The notes under the pieces: model-generated
What the model saw: only the letters and a program-made list of their open reading frames with translations
Database searches by the model: none
Told to the model about the DNA's origin: nothing
NCBI GenBank assembly: GCA_013398275.1
Contig: VZSE01014922.1
Span: 6,338,963-6,402,962, forward strand
Direction of reading: 5' to 3'
Origin: Promerops cafer
Lineage: Eukaryota > Chordata > Aves > Passeriformes > Nectariniidae
Length of the DNA: 64,000 nt
Program-made: the position numbers and the translations under genes
Shown: one piece after another, positions 53,843 through 64,000 of the stretch
Layout: the number at the start of each line of letters is the position of its first letter
Position numbering within the stretch: position 1 is the first letter of the stretch

Positions 53843-55231
53843 TGTCATGGTTTGGCGCTGGCCCAATGGCAGTGCCCCCATGAAAATGTATTTTATTAAC
53901 TGCTGTGAGATGCGACCAGGAACAGAGCAGAGCAGGCTCAAACTTAGAAAAAAGAGAGAAAAAGCTTTATTAAACTACAAACTAAAATCAGAAACACACA
54001 GGAAACAGAATGAAAACCTTTTAAACCATTCCTCCTCCTCCCACCCAATTTCACCAAAGCACAGTGAGACAAAAATCTTGGAGTCCTGATCAAGTTACCA
54101 ACACTCTGATAATCAATTCTCAGTCCATCAGGGGAGAGAGGAGTCTCTCTTGTACCACAGTCCTCCCCATGAAACAGGGTTGAAACTCCCCATGTTTCCT
54201 TGTCACACATGGCACTGCACGGAGAAACTCTGCCATCGTGACATGCTCCTTCCATGTACAGTGCTCTCACCACCGTCCATGGACCGAAACTGCTCAGGGC
54301 TCTTCAAGGATGCTTTGCCAAGTGCAGAAAAAAAACAACCATGCCTCATTTTTGGGACAGCAGTCCCCCCCATTTTCTCATCCCCTGGGGCCGAGGGTCT
54401 CAAGAACAGAGCTCTTCTCCCTGAAGATGGAAGGCACCACCACGCCCTCTTCATCTTCCTCTGTTCACTCCTTTATATAATATCATTACAGCAGGTCAGT
54501 CTCTTGGCTCAGGCTATAGCATCCACCCAAATGCAGTCTCATGTATTACAGGTAACTTGGTTCAGTCTATGGCTATACAAGAAAAGTCCAGCTAAAAATA
54601 AAAGCCACTCCATCATCTCCTCCCACTTCAGCTTTTCCACATCTTCTTCTTAACATCTCAGGTCCCAGACTGTCTCTCTTCTCTCTCCAACCACCAGCCA
54701 GGAGGACTAATGTTTCACAAAGTTTCCTTCACCCAGGAAAGGGTTAAAAGTCCGAGCTCCGCTGCCCTCAGGGCACTGAGATCTCACGGTGGCACTCCCA
54801 CATGCTGGGCATCACCCCCCTGCCGCCTCCTCTGCCGGCACAGGCTCGCTCGCTCTCTCTTCTGGGGTTGGGGGAGAGAACAAAAGATACCTCGGTGTTT
54901 TCTCCACCCCTCAGTCCTGCAGGGGCTGGCCCGGTTCCATTCCCTTCCACCTTCTCTCTCTCTCCGGGGCTCCGGCCTACCTCAGCCTGGGCCTCCATGG
55001 CTCCCCTCCCCCACCCAGCCATGTGGCCGGGCGGGGCAGAGACGGTGCCGCTCCCTGGGCTACCACGGGCCAAAGAGAGCGAACTCTGGGAAATCTCTGC
55101 TTTTAACCCCGTGTGTCTTCAGAGGGGACTCACGTCTTCAGTGGTCACACCAGGTGTCAATATTCGAATCTGACCACTGATTGGTTTAACTAAAACTTCC
55201 CAAAAAACTCACTTCCTCCCAAACGGAGACA
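53843..55231 (-). mobile_element. Long solo LTR (ERV), with 4-bp target-site duplication
   Basis: The plus strand begins TGTCATGGTTTGGCGCTGGC and ends CCCAAACGGAGACA, so on the minus strand the element runs TGTCTCCGTTTGG...CCAAACCATGACA with short inverted termini. It is flanked by GTAC on both sides (53839-53842 and 55232-55235), a 4-base target-site duplication as typical of class I (gamma-like) retroviral integration. Minus-strand signals in order: a GC- and CpG-rich block at 54770-55120, a TATA box (TTATATAAAG, 54471-54480), AATAAA at 53966-53971 and a second AATAAA at 53892-53897. There are no internal retroviral genes, so this is a solo LTR left by recombination. At 1389 bp it is long for an LTR. 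Frames inside it (up to 167 codons) have no domain. Clean ends and CpGs suggest a fairly young insertion. Confidence 0.9.
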
Positions 55232-56573
55232 GTACTCATATTTTCCTTCATTCTGTTGCTGGATTTTTTTGTGCACAGGTCATTTTGCAGTTTTCATTAT
55301 GTTTCCTTTTATGAATGCCAAGCCAAGAATTTGTGGTTTTGTTAGGTCCTGCAATTGGTATAAAATAAATTAAATTGTCTAAGAAAGCCATTACTATTGG
55401 CTTCTTATCAAAGTATACCAAACATATTGCACAACATGACTACAGTTTTGTATACTAAATTCTTAATACCAAATAGCTTTGCTAGACAGCAACGAAGATT
55501 TCATTTTATTGCTTCATTTTGATTTACTTCTGTGCTCAGCAGGAAAAGCATCTATTCCCATTTTAACTCAAAATTTAACACGAAGAATTCTGGGGATATG
55601 GTTATGGTGTTCAGGATAAATATGAATCTATGACTAAGAGTGGAAAGCTCTGGCTATTAAAGAGCTGGCTGAGCCCGGCCTGATCCTGGCACTGAAAGCA
55701 GCCACACTGTGTGCAGATACTACAGAATTAAGCTTCGATTTTCTTTTTAAAATCAGGTCTTCATCTTGGAAGCTACCACTCAAAAGTAGGGAGAATGGTG
55801 AGAACTCAGACTTTCTGAAACCAGGCTGATTTAGATAGTTTAGGTGTCAGAAAGAACCAGCACTGAAAATATAAGTTTTCCTCAGTTCACCCACATGCAG
55901 AACATGTCTAAGACTCCTGCTTTTCTGCATCCCTTTTCAAGTATAAGGGCTGCCTATTTGAATAGTGTATTGGATTCAGTTACTAGAATTGGGAAAGAAG
56001 CACAAAAAGATTGCTTCTTAATCAGACATGAAAACATGGCTTGTGATGTTTCTGGAAGGTGCCTGCAAGTCTGAACACTTTACAGTTTCTTTCAGTCACT
56101 GCTATTTGCAGCTTCAGAGAACACCCCTAGGAAAAGGCAATTATTCAATTTTTCAGAATGGTGCCGTAAGGTACATGGATCTTCCTTCAGGCTAGCTCTC
56201 CACTGATCTGGGATACCTGGTTTGAAATACAGGGGTATTGCAAGATACAGATGGATGAAGTAACTCATAATCTCATGCTCTTCACTAAATTTAGAGAAGA
56301 AAAATGCCTCTGTGGTGTGACCCTGGATGGTTGATTTGATTTCAGTTCTCCTTTTCAGTATGGAATTAATGTGCTCCCTTGGGAAACTTTTGTACAGCAG
56401 TGGGGAGTACACAGCCTTGGTGTTCACCAGGATGCTCAGTTTGAGCCTCCTATGCTTTGTTTGCAGACTTTAAACTTCTGTTGACATATATCATCCAGAA
56501 CACAGGATTTGAATTTCCCTTTGTTACCTTCTTTCTCGTGTTGTTTCATCACTTCTGTTAATTCCTTCCTTCC
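55232..56573. other. Unique non-coding DNA, no gene seen
   Basis: AT-rich sequence after the solo LTR. The longest frame (111 codons, minus, 56092-56427) shows no family similarity. No repeat was recognised. Confidence 0.5.
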
Positions 56574-56593
56574 TTTTTTTTTTTTTTTTTTTT
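56574..56593 (+). repeat. T20 homopolymer next to TTCC units
   Basis: Twenty consecutive T, preceded by CCTTCCTTCC. On the minus strand this is an A20 tail that could mark an old retroposed insert, but the sequence upstream of the tail on that strand is not recognisable and no target-site duplication is evident. Confidence 0.9.
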
Positions 56594-58229
56594 AAAGCCT
56601 GAATCTGCCAGCCAGGGCCATCACTCTGAGTCTGGGCAAGCAACACTTTGTCAAGCCTGATACAACAACTCTGCAATGTCTCAGATTGGCCTGTAAAACT
56701 GAGTGCTGTGCTCAAACTAAGGAAAAAAAAAAGAGCTACAAGAAAGAGCTGTTATCTGACACAGATGCTGCACCAATCTTTTTTTCTTGCTTTTATGTAG
56801 TTTGTCTTATCTTCAAGGAAACAGAATCAGATTTTAATGAAAGCAACAACAGCTGCAGACCTTTGCTCTGAACAAAGGGCACTGGTTACCATACTTAGTG
56901 TCATTTAAAAGCTTCCAGGAGTGGTCTTACTTTACAACGCTTCCTTTCAGCCAAAGAAAAATAACAGTTATCTGTAAATACATTCCAGGTGTTTTAAAAA
57001 ACTCTTTAAGAAATGTCAGTAAGGATTTCTGATAATGGCTGTTGCTTTAAAATGCCTGTACTCAAAATACTGGACCATGTGTAATTTTTTAATTCTATAA
57101 AGTAACAGGGCCACATCAATATTTTTCAATCCCTGAGAATTTATCATCCATTTAAAATAAAGCTTGGAATAAAGCTTGTTCAAGCTTGGAATACCACATA
57201 AGCATCTCATTGGAGGCTGGATCCTACTTTGTACTTGCACTATATCAATGGAGCTATTCATGTCAGTGAAACAAGGAACGTTTGGCCTCTGGTAATGGAA
57301 TGAACATCAATTATATATGTGAAACTTGGCTCAGCAGAATTATCTTACTGCTTTGTTTCTTTTATTATTAATTCCTCATCATATTTAGTAGCTTGAAGCA
57401 TTTGAAAAATAAACGGTAATATACTGGCCATAAAGGCTAAATGGGTAATGCTTTAATTATTTGGTGTCATAAAGCCAAGTCTTCAATAACCATGTGTGAG
57501 CACCTTTGGTTCATTTCTAACAACTGTGAATGTTTTCCAATAATCATATATTCTGATTACTTGTCAAGTTTATCAGCATATTCCATGACCTGATAGGTCT
57601 TGTGGCTAATCTAAGAGCAATGTTATCATAAATTAATACATTCCCATGCTAGAGAGTCCTTTCTGATTATCTAGCATGACCTCTTGCATTTCAGAGGCCA
57701 TGAATTGCCAACCACTCACATCTGTTTCAAGCCCACCTTCTGTAGCAATCACTAAGCCTTCAATTGCTCAGTGTTCTGCTGAAGAACACAAGGATGAGTT
57801 ACCTAAACCTCATGGCTGTGACATAGTTCCATTGCAGTCACTTCACACTTGTCTCTGATTTAATCAAGAATTTGATTACACTGGTAACTTTTTTTCATAT
57901 TCTTCTCCAGTTCATGAGGATTTCAATCTACTTGTGAACTGGTGCACAGCAACTGTTGCCAGTGTTCCAGAGATGTGAATGGCTTCACTTAAAGACAGAA
58001 AAAAAAAAGTAGAATTTAGTAAAGAAAGATTTTTGTGCTGGTGGCTTCATTTTTTTTCCCCCACCCCAATTGTGTATAACACAGACACATAAAGTTTAAT
58101 TTAGAACAAGTGCTAAGTGGAACGTAACGAAAGGATGTTTAGCTATCATCCTTGAATACTTATTTGTACTGCTTCTCAAAGAACATTGCAAACAAGAAAA
58201 GCATTTATTTGGAAATTTGAAGGCTCTGA
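56594..58229. other. Unique non-coding DNA, no gene seen
   Basis: Strongly AT-rich. The part at 57420-57640 is dense in homeodomain-type words (TAATTA at 57454-57459, GTCATAAA at 57466-57473, several ATCATA/CATAAA) and has no repeat character, so it may be a conserved regulatory element. AAGCTTGGAATA is repeated at about 57161 and 57184. No gene was seen. Confidence 0.5.
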
Positions 58230-58900
58230 CTGAGTATCTGCTCAATCTGCTGCTGGGTCTGTTTACAGAGGAGCGGCTGTTTTGCAATGATGCAGAGCAA
58301 GGGCTGGTTCTGGTTGGGTTTACTCACCCAGGCTACGCTGCAGCCCGGGCGCAACGCAGCCCCTCGGCCACCGGGGCGGGCGCAGCCACGGCCGACGGAC
58401 GGGGGAAGCACGGCGGCCCAGACGGGCTTCTCCGAAAGCCTCCCCATGAGGACCCAGGGGAAACGAGGCAGACCAAGAACAAAGCCAGGGCTAAGGGCTT
58501 TATAGGGAGGGGTATGGGTGGAGTTCAGGGTTGGAGGAGGAGGAATTTAAGGGGCACAAACCAATGGGGACACAAAAGTGGGGTTATACAAACCCCTGCG
58601 TTAGAATATAACCACTAATAACACAAAGAAGAGAGAACTTTCTAGGATTGTTCCTTATTTGTTGAGTGGGGGTGGAGTGCTTTTTCCCCGGGCTTGTGGG
58701 GCCACTCCCACAGGGTGGAGGGGGTGAATCCTCTCGAAGTCACCTTCTTCTCCCGGCACTGCCGGAATCTCCCCGTGCTGGGTGGGGGCACCCCACAGGC
58801 TGCTGCCATCGTGGGGGCACTGGCATGGCCCACCCTTGGCAAAACAGCCCAGAAAACAGGATGCACTGAGAAGACCCACTCAATTTGTGATGTCCAGTTT
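58230..58900 (-). promoter_or_regulatory. CpG-rich promoter/LTR-like segment, minus strand
   Basis: On the minus strand this block shows, in order, a CCCATTGG (CCAAT-type) word, a TATA box (TATAAA, plus-strand TTTATA at 58499-58504), then from about 58460 down to 58340 a dense CpG stretch, and a consensus splice donor GGTGAGTAAAC at about 58325-58335. This is the layout of an RNA polymerase II promoter with a first exon. The GC jump against AT-rich flanks, the U3-like upstream part and the nearby LTRs make an endogenous retroviral LTR plus leader the best guess, but neither TG...CA ends nor a target-site duplication were found. A host CpG promoter is the alternative. The minus frame from an ATG at about 58447 reads through the CpG block without a recognised domain. 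Confidence 0.5.
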
Positions 58901-60344
58901 AAAGCAAACAACAGTTTAAACAGCTGTATTGGGGTTTTTTTTTGGTTTTTTTTTGTGGGATGGTGGTTGGTTGTTAGGAAGAGGAACTGCGTATGTAAGG
59001 GTAAGGAATAGCCATTTTCTGTTTGGCTCCGTGATTTATTTTACAGTTTCTTACCAGATGCTGATTTTATAGCACCTCATACCCAGTTTTAGAGAAAACC
59101 TCAAAAAGGCAGTGGGAAGGGTTTCAAATAGCCACAATCAGGGTGAGAGGAGATTTTTTTTCTCTCTGCTGTTTGCATCTCTTGCTCACAGATGTGGGCT
59201 GGCACTCTCTGTGTACAGAGCCAGCTATACCTGAGCAAAGGTGTCTAGTGGGGTTGTCTTCCCTCCCTTGGAGGCCCAGCAGCCTGTGAGCTATATTTAT
59301 CATCAGAGAGTAATTTCGCCCAGCAAGCTGGATCCAACCAGGCTCCAAGACTCTAAAAGCTGTGGGAGCTAAGCAAAGGCTGTTCTTGGCCGAATCGTCA
59401 TAGATTGGCTCATGGTAAGTTGCCAGAGGAATCACTTTGTACCCATGGTACTGCTATATATGTTTTTGTAGCAGGCAACATCAGCAGAAGGAGGAGGCAT
59501 AAGGTGTGAAACGGAATCACTCAGACTCCAGAGAAAAGCCACCATTTAGCATTCAGGATGAAATTCCAAGGTAGTTTTTTCAGCAGCAGAATGATATGGG
59601 GTAACACAAAGTATGCTGTCTTTGTCACTGAAGTGACAATGCATGCTGGAGAAACTATTCCAAGGAGCATCTTTTATGTGGTGGAGCTTGCTCCAAAGAA
59701 ATCTGATCTGATGCTCAGGATGAGCTCTCGTGAAAACTACCAATGCTTTTCTTACCCTGCCCTCACTCAAAAGGCAGTTCCAGCTTTGGTGCAGAGGTGG
59801 GCCCAGCTGGTGCAGCTGCATCTGCCATGTGCTTTTTTGTTTTTAGGCAGCTGAACAGTGATAGAGGCAGGTGTCTCTCACTTCTTGCAAGGTTTAACAC
59901 TCCTTGCTCTGGGTGTTCATCCCTTTTTGTAGGCAGATGTCAGGGCTTGCCGGGTGTCTGTCTCTGCACCTCAGCCAGGCTGATAGTTTTTTTCCCCAGG
60001 AGTTTTCTAAGAATTTGTTAGTCTCTGCATCCCCCATTCACATCCATCTCTGTGGAAAAAGGTAGTTATTCTTTAATTCTTTGATTTAATCATTTCCTCT
60101 TCTCACAACAAGGACAACAGTGATATTTGCAAAAGCTTTCAAAAAAACCCCAACAAAATTCTCTCCTGAAATGCAGGAAATTGCAGCATCAAGCAGGTTG
60201 CAAACTTCTTTCAAGAACAAAGATGCCTATTCTCCAAACTCAGTGAATTTCCATGTAACCTTCATCAGACACTGCAAAGTTGTGGGTCTGTCCTGTATTA
60301 CTTGAACAGCTGATTCTACATGGCAGTACACATACCTGACCTTG

Positions 60345-60369
60345 TTTCCTTCCTTTCCTTTCCTTTCCT
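60345..60369 (+). repeat. (TTTCC)n short microsatellite
   Basis: TTTCCTTCC followed by TTTCCTTTCCTTTCC gives four to five pentanucleotide units with one deletion. It is a simple repeat. Confidence 0.8.
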
Positions 60370-62134
60370 ATCAGGAAATTTTTCCTCTCAGTCAATAAAA
60401 TCGTTATTTAGATTTTTGTCTAATTTCTGCTCTTCTTGGTCTTTATCCACACAATATTTTTAATTCTTCCTGTTTGTCTCTCATCATTATGGGAAACTGA
60501 TAATTGATTTAAGCTTTTGGTTGGTCCACTAATCCAACCAGTTCAGGTATTATCTTGGAAGTGCTCAGTCCTTCTAACCATGTATTTAATTCCTCTTGGT
60601 CTGACCAGGACTAGCCAGCAAGTGTGGAGAGACAGTGTTTTCTGAGGGAGCCCATTATTGCAATAAGAGCAGCATGCTTTTGAGGCTGCGACAATGTTGT
60701 CCTCATATTTTTGGCCTTCATGTTTCTTGCAGAATGACACTCCCAGGGCTACTAATTCCCCTGAAATAAGCTGTAATGGTGAGAAGCCTTTTCTCTGATT
60801 TAGTTCACAAAATACTGTGCTGCTTCTAGGGGGAAAAAAGAAAAGACAGACACCCCCTACTCCTTTGGGAATATTCACCCTCCCTGGTTTCCATATTTCC
60901 AGTTTGTGAGGGATAGCAGATGCTGTCAGCTTTGCCTCCTAGATTGCCTTTGTCATTAGTCATCTGCAGGTGCACTGATGGAGCCAGTGTGACTTTTATG
61001 GGGCAGAGGAAGGAGAGATCTGCATAGCCTTCATAGTTAAATAGCACACCATGAAAGACACTCCTGTCCTGCAATTTGTCCTAGAGTCTGGAAAAATGAT
61101 TTTCACTGTTAGTAATATATATGTGTTTAGACTTGGTTTTAGCAGCTAAGCTTGCAGTGTGGGATATTTGTTTTATTATCTGAGTTTTCACCTCTGAGGT
61201 CTCACAAAACATTCTCAATACAGCCAGATGCTACTGTTATACAGTAGACTACTGAGCACTGAGTAAGGGAGGCAGAATAATACTGCATTGTTAGTTGGAG
61301 CTCTATCTACTGTAATTGTAAATGTTTGAACACATGTTCTTTAAAGCTACCTCTGTCTTGCTTTATTTGTTGACAACTGAACGACACAGTAAACAAGTTT
61401 TTGGAGCAACAGTTTATATTAAAAAAACCTCAACATATCTTCAGGCCAAGTATGGCTAGAACACTGCAAGAACAGCAGTGCTGGAAGTAAGTTTTGATAT
61501 CATCTGAAGCAGCTGGTCTTCCCATGTCAAAGGAGGTGTTTTATGTGTTTTATCACGCTTATGAGACCTGCATGCAGAGAGAACTCAAATGCAATCTCGT
61601 TTTCTGCAGCAGCATGGATCTCAGCCTTTTCAGAACTCCTTGGATGGCTCTGCACAGTTTGAGGCATCCACGGACACATTGTAAAAGACTGGGGCTGAGA
61701 GCTTCATGTCTTCCTCCCCACCTCTGTGCAGAGATCTGCCTCTTAACCTGGCAGACCAGGGAAGTGGAGTTTGCTGTGTGCTTTTGTTCTATTGTCCTGT
61801 CTCCATGGCTTGCATGCTGGTTTTTAGAGGAATGGAGTACTTCCAGTCCTTCATGAGTGTATTCTTATGAGCTTTCCCTACATAAAAGGTAAGTCCAATT
61901 GCATAAGCCTCAGATGTAGGTCTGTGGAAACAGGAGAAGCTGACGTGCCCCACTGAAGAGGCAGAAGAAGAGATCGTGGCTGGGCTTGGGGCTCCATTCT
62001 CCCCTCTATGTCCACATGATGTGACTGATTTAAGAGGTGCAGTGACTACAGCAATAGGGAGGAGAATGGATGCCAAGATTGGTCTTGGGGCTTGGATGGA
62101 ATCATATCTGGTTTTTTGAACATCCACATTGACA

Positions 62135-62216
62135 TATTACTGGTCTGGGTTGGTTGGTGTTTTGTTTGGTCTATTGGTTCTTCGGTTGGTGGTTTGTTTT
62201 TTTTTTTTTTCCCCCA
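62135..62216 (+). repeat. G/T-rich low-complexity tract with T14
   Basis: GGTTGG, GTTTGG and GGTTGGTGG words alternate with T runs, ending in T14 (62197-62210) and CCCCC. No clean unit. The similar tract at 58929-58978 has the same texture. Confidence 0.7.
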
Positions 62217-63711
62217 GAACCCCACTAAAGTAACATCTCAGTTATATTGACATTTCCTACTAATAAATTAATCTGAAAGTGTGTCTTTCCCAGAATAGAC
62301 TATGCCCCTGTAGGTTTGGAGCCTTCACCCTCTCTGTAACATTCTCTGTTACATGACTGTATTGCATTACATGTTTTTTCCTTTTATTCTATCTGAAAGC
62401 ATAGTTAATACTAAATTTCTGCATGCAGAACATGATTTACTTGAGAGCACTGGTGCTTTGATCCTGATAATCAATTCTATTCCTTCCAATACAGTGCCAT
62501 GCCAAGACAATTTATGATTTCTACATCCTCTAAGTTAATCTCACCTTTTATTCTTTGAAGGAGACTCAGAAGAAAAAAAGTAGGATAAACAAAAAGGTTT
62601 GTTTTCACTTTCTTCCTTTCATCTGTTCTTAGAACTGGAGTGGGATCAGATGTCAGGAATGCTGGGAAGCCAGAAAATTTTGTTGCTACAGAATGATTTG
62701 GCTATGTGGCTTTTCCTTGTCTTCCAATATTTTAGAAGATTCAAGAACCATCTAGTGAAAGTGACTGCACTGATCTTCAGGATAGAAAAGCTCTGCTCTG
62801 GATCATTTTGCATATTGGCTAATATTTTGGCTTTTTTTAATGTCAGTTTTTTAATCTTTCCATTGTAAACCACTGATAACAAGGATTACTAACGGAAATA
62901 CTTCCTAAACTTCAACCTTCAGAAGGAAGGACTCTTCTAAAGTAATACTGGCTTGTAATTCAGGATTTATGAGGCATCACCATTGGTAATATCCTACAGG
63001 TATTTGCATGATGGGACACATGCAAGTAAATTGAGGTAGCTAGCTAAGAAACAGATTTGTTTCTAGTTAATTGTAGCAGCGAGCAGATGTACATTGGAAA
63101 AGAAGGCAGTGAGAAGGTGGTTCTCTGTAACCCTGGAAATGTGCTTGGCTAGTTGTGCAGTCACCTGTGGTTGTGCAGATGGCAATATCTGTGCCACAGC
63201 TGCAATGTTCACCAAAGCCCTGCTATCCCTGGCAGAAGCAACTGTAGCCTTTAGAGAGGTGAGAAAGGGAACAGCTCAGGCTGGTCTCAGTTCTGGATTC
63301 CAAATCACCAGTTGCTGTCCTCATAAACTATGTCTAATGTTTCACACTGTGCTTCAAGGCTTGCAGTGTTTCTGTAGGTGTAATAGGCAAGAGCAAAGGA
63401 ACAGCTGAAATATTTAAACCAGAAGTTGCTGAACTCTAATGAAAAGAGCTGAGACAGGACTCTGTAGTGTAGTCAGCACCTGCTGTGACATGGAATGTTT
63501 TGCATTTTATATTTCTTCTGAGGCCATGATGATTTTGCTTTTTCATGTACTTTTCTCATATCCCCCTTCCATATATACTTTTATGCAGCTTTTAGGTATC
63601 CTAAGTGCTTTTAGCACACATACTTGTAATTCCCTAAGTTTGATAACTAGCTTGGACCCAAAGTTCTGTTAAGCCCAGAGACTAAACATCTTGGAAACCT
63701 CGTAGTTAGGG

Positions 63712-64000
63712 TGTCAGAGAGCCCCAGACCCAAGGTCCTCTCCAGAACACATCCTGTAAACTAAGATAGACCCATGCAGGGGGGGAATTCCTTATGAGGG
63801 AGCTTCTCCTGAGCCTCCCATTGGGAAATCTATGATAGATATGCTAATATGCAAGATCTGTAATTATATATGCAAAGGATTGTGGGGGTTTTTTGGTAGG
63901 ATTACGTGCGCCAGTCCAGGGAGGAGCACCCTGCAGAAGTGCCCTCCCTGGACCAAAGGATTTTTAATAAAAACCAAGGTGAAATCCCTTTTTCCTCTCT
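63712..64000 (+). mobile_element. LTR of an endogenous retrovirus, cut by the window end
   Basis: The segment starts near TGTCAGAGAGCCCCAGACCC (left boundary approximate) and has LTR signals in order on the plus strand: U3 with GAGGGAGCTTCTCCTGAGCC, a TATA-like TATATATG at about 63865-63872, then an R part with a strong hairpin (63914-63953), the polyadenylation signal AATAAA at 63966-63971, and the start of a U5-like pyrimidine-rich end (CCCTTTTTCCTCTCT). The window stops before the LTR ends, so it is unknown whether a provirus follows. No coding sequence is present here. Confidence 0.8.
63914..63953 (+). other. Bulged RNA hairpin in the LTR R region
   Basis: GTCCAGGGAGG (63914-63924) pairs exactly with CCTCCCTGGAC (63943-63953). 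Above it A63925 is unpaired, then GCA (63926-63928) pairs with TGC (63940-63942), closing an 11-base loop CCCTGCAGAAG. The hairpin ends 12 bases before the AATAAA. If transcription starts about 25-30 bases after the TATA-like word, the hairpin would sit near the 5' end of the RNA and again near the 3' end. Pairing is seen directly; the role is inferred. Confidence 0.75.

Larger units (their letters stand above)
58901..63711. other. Unique non-coding DNA, no gene seen
   Basis: No coding domain recognised; the longest frame is 120 codons (61494-61856). G/T-rich low-complexity patches lie at 58929-58978 and 62135-62216, the latter with T14 followed by CCCCC, and a small TTTCC repeat at 60345-60369. 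No LINE or LTR was seen until 63712. Confidence 0.55.

Noticed and set aside
54150..54653. 167-codon plus-strand frame
   Set aside because: It lies antisense inside the solo LTR at 53843-55231 and has no domain.
54710..55180. Overlapping GC-rich frames of 100-156 codons
   Set aside because: High GC in the LTR lowers stop-codon frequency in all frames; several overlapping frames in both strands are open at once, which argues against any being real.
58217..58618. 133-codon plus-strand frame across the CpG-rich block
   Set aside because: Antisense to the TATA box and splice donor; open because of GC-rich composition, with no recognised family.
1..64000. Bacterial-type systems (operons, CRISPR, phage defence islands)
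   Set aside because: No long open frames, ribosome-binding sites or regularly spaced repeats; CR1 and LTR content shows vertebrate DNA.

Overview
This window looks like vertebrate, almost certainly avian (probably passerine), nuclear DNA that is intergenic or intronic. Three things point that way. There is a textbook chicken-repeat-1 (CR1) LINE tail at 27245-27545. Several retroviral LTRs have termini and promoter/polyadenylation layouts typical of songbird endogenous retroviruses. The rest is AT-rich, CpG-poor sequence with no open frame longer than about 167 codons. The family assignments for LTRs rest on recall of avian repeats, not on a search. I found no protein-coding gene, rRNA, tRNA, CRISPR array or bacterial-type operon that I can support.

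Layout. Positions 1-27 kb are mostly unique DNA with two possible ancient SINE relics (about 4.7 and 8.75 kb), some T-rich and tandem-repeat patches, several AT-rich homeodomain/E-box-rich stretches that could be conserved enhancers, and one LTR terminus at 17.94 kb. At 27.2-27.5 kb lies the 5'-truncated CR1 copy on the minus strand. At 34.95-35.37 kb lies a short, U3-deleted plus-strand LTR. From 35.4 to 49.4 kb I see only unique AT-rich DNA, followed by a perfect 70-bp ATCC microsatellite at 49.4 kb.

The last 13 kb are richer in retroviral material: an LTR at about 51.14-51.50 kb, a 1.39-kb solo LTR at 53.84-55.23 kb with a clean 4-bp target-site duplication, a CpG-rich promoter/LTR-like segment at about 58.23-58.90 kb, and the start of another LTR at 63.71 kb that runs off the window and carries a strong bulged hairpin just upstream of its polyadenylation signal. 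A 240-bp segment is exactly repeated on both sides of the single N at 51636, which looks like an assembly join rather than biology.

I see no new multi-gene system. The observations most worth a second look are the R-region hairpin, the CpG promoter-like block at 58.4 kb, the long solo LTR, and the duplicated join at 51.6 kb.
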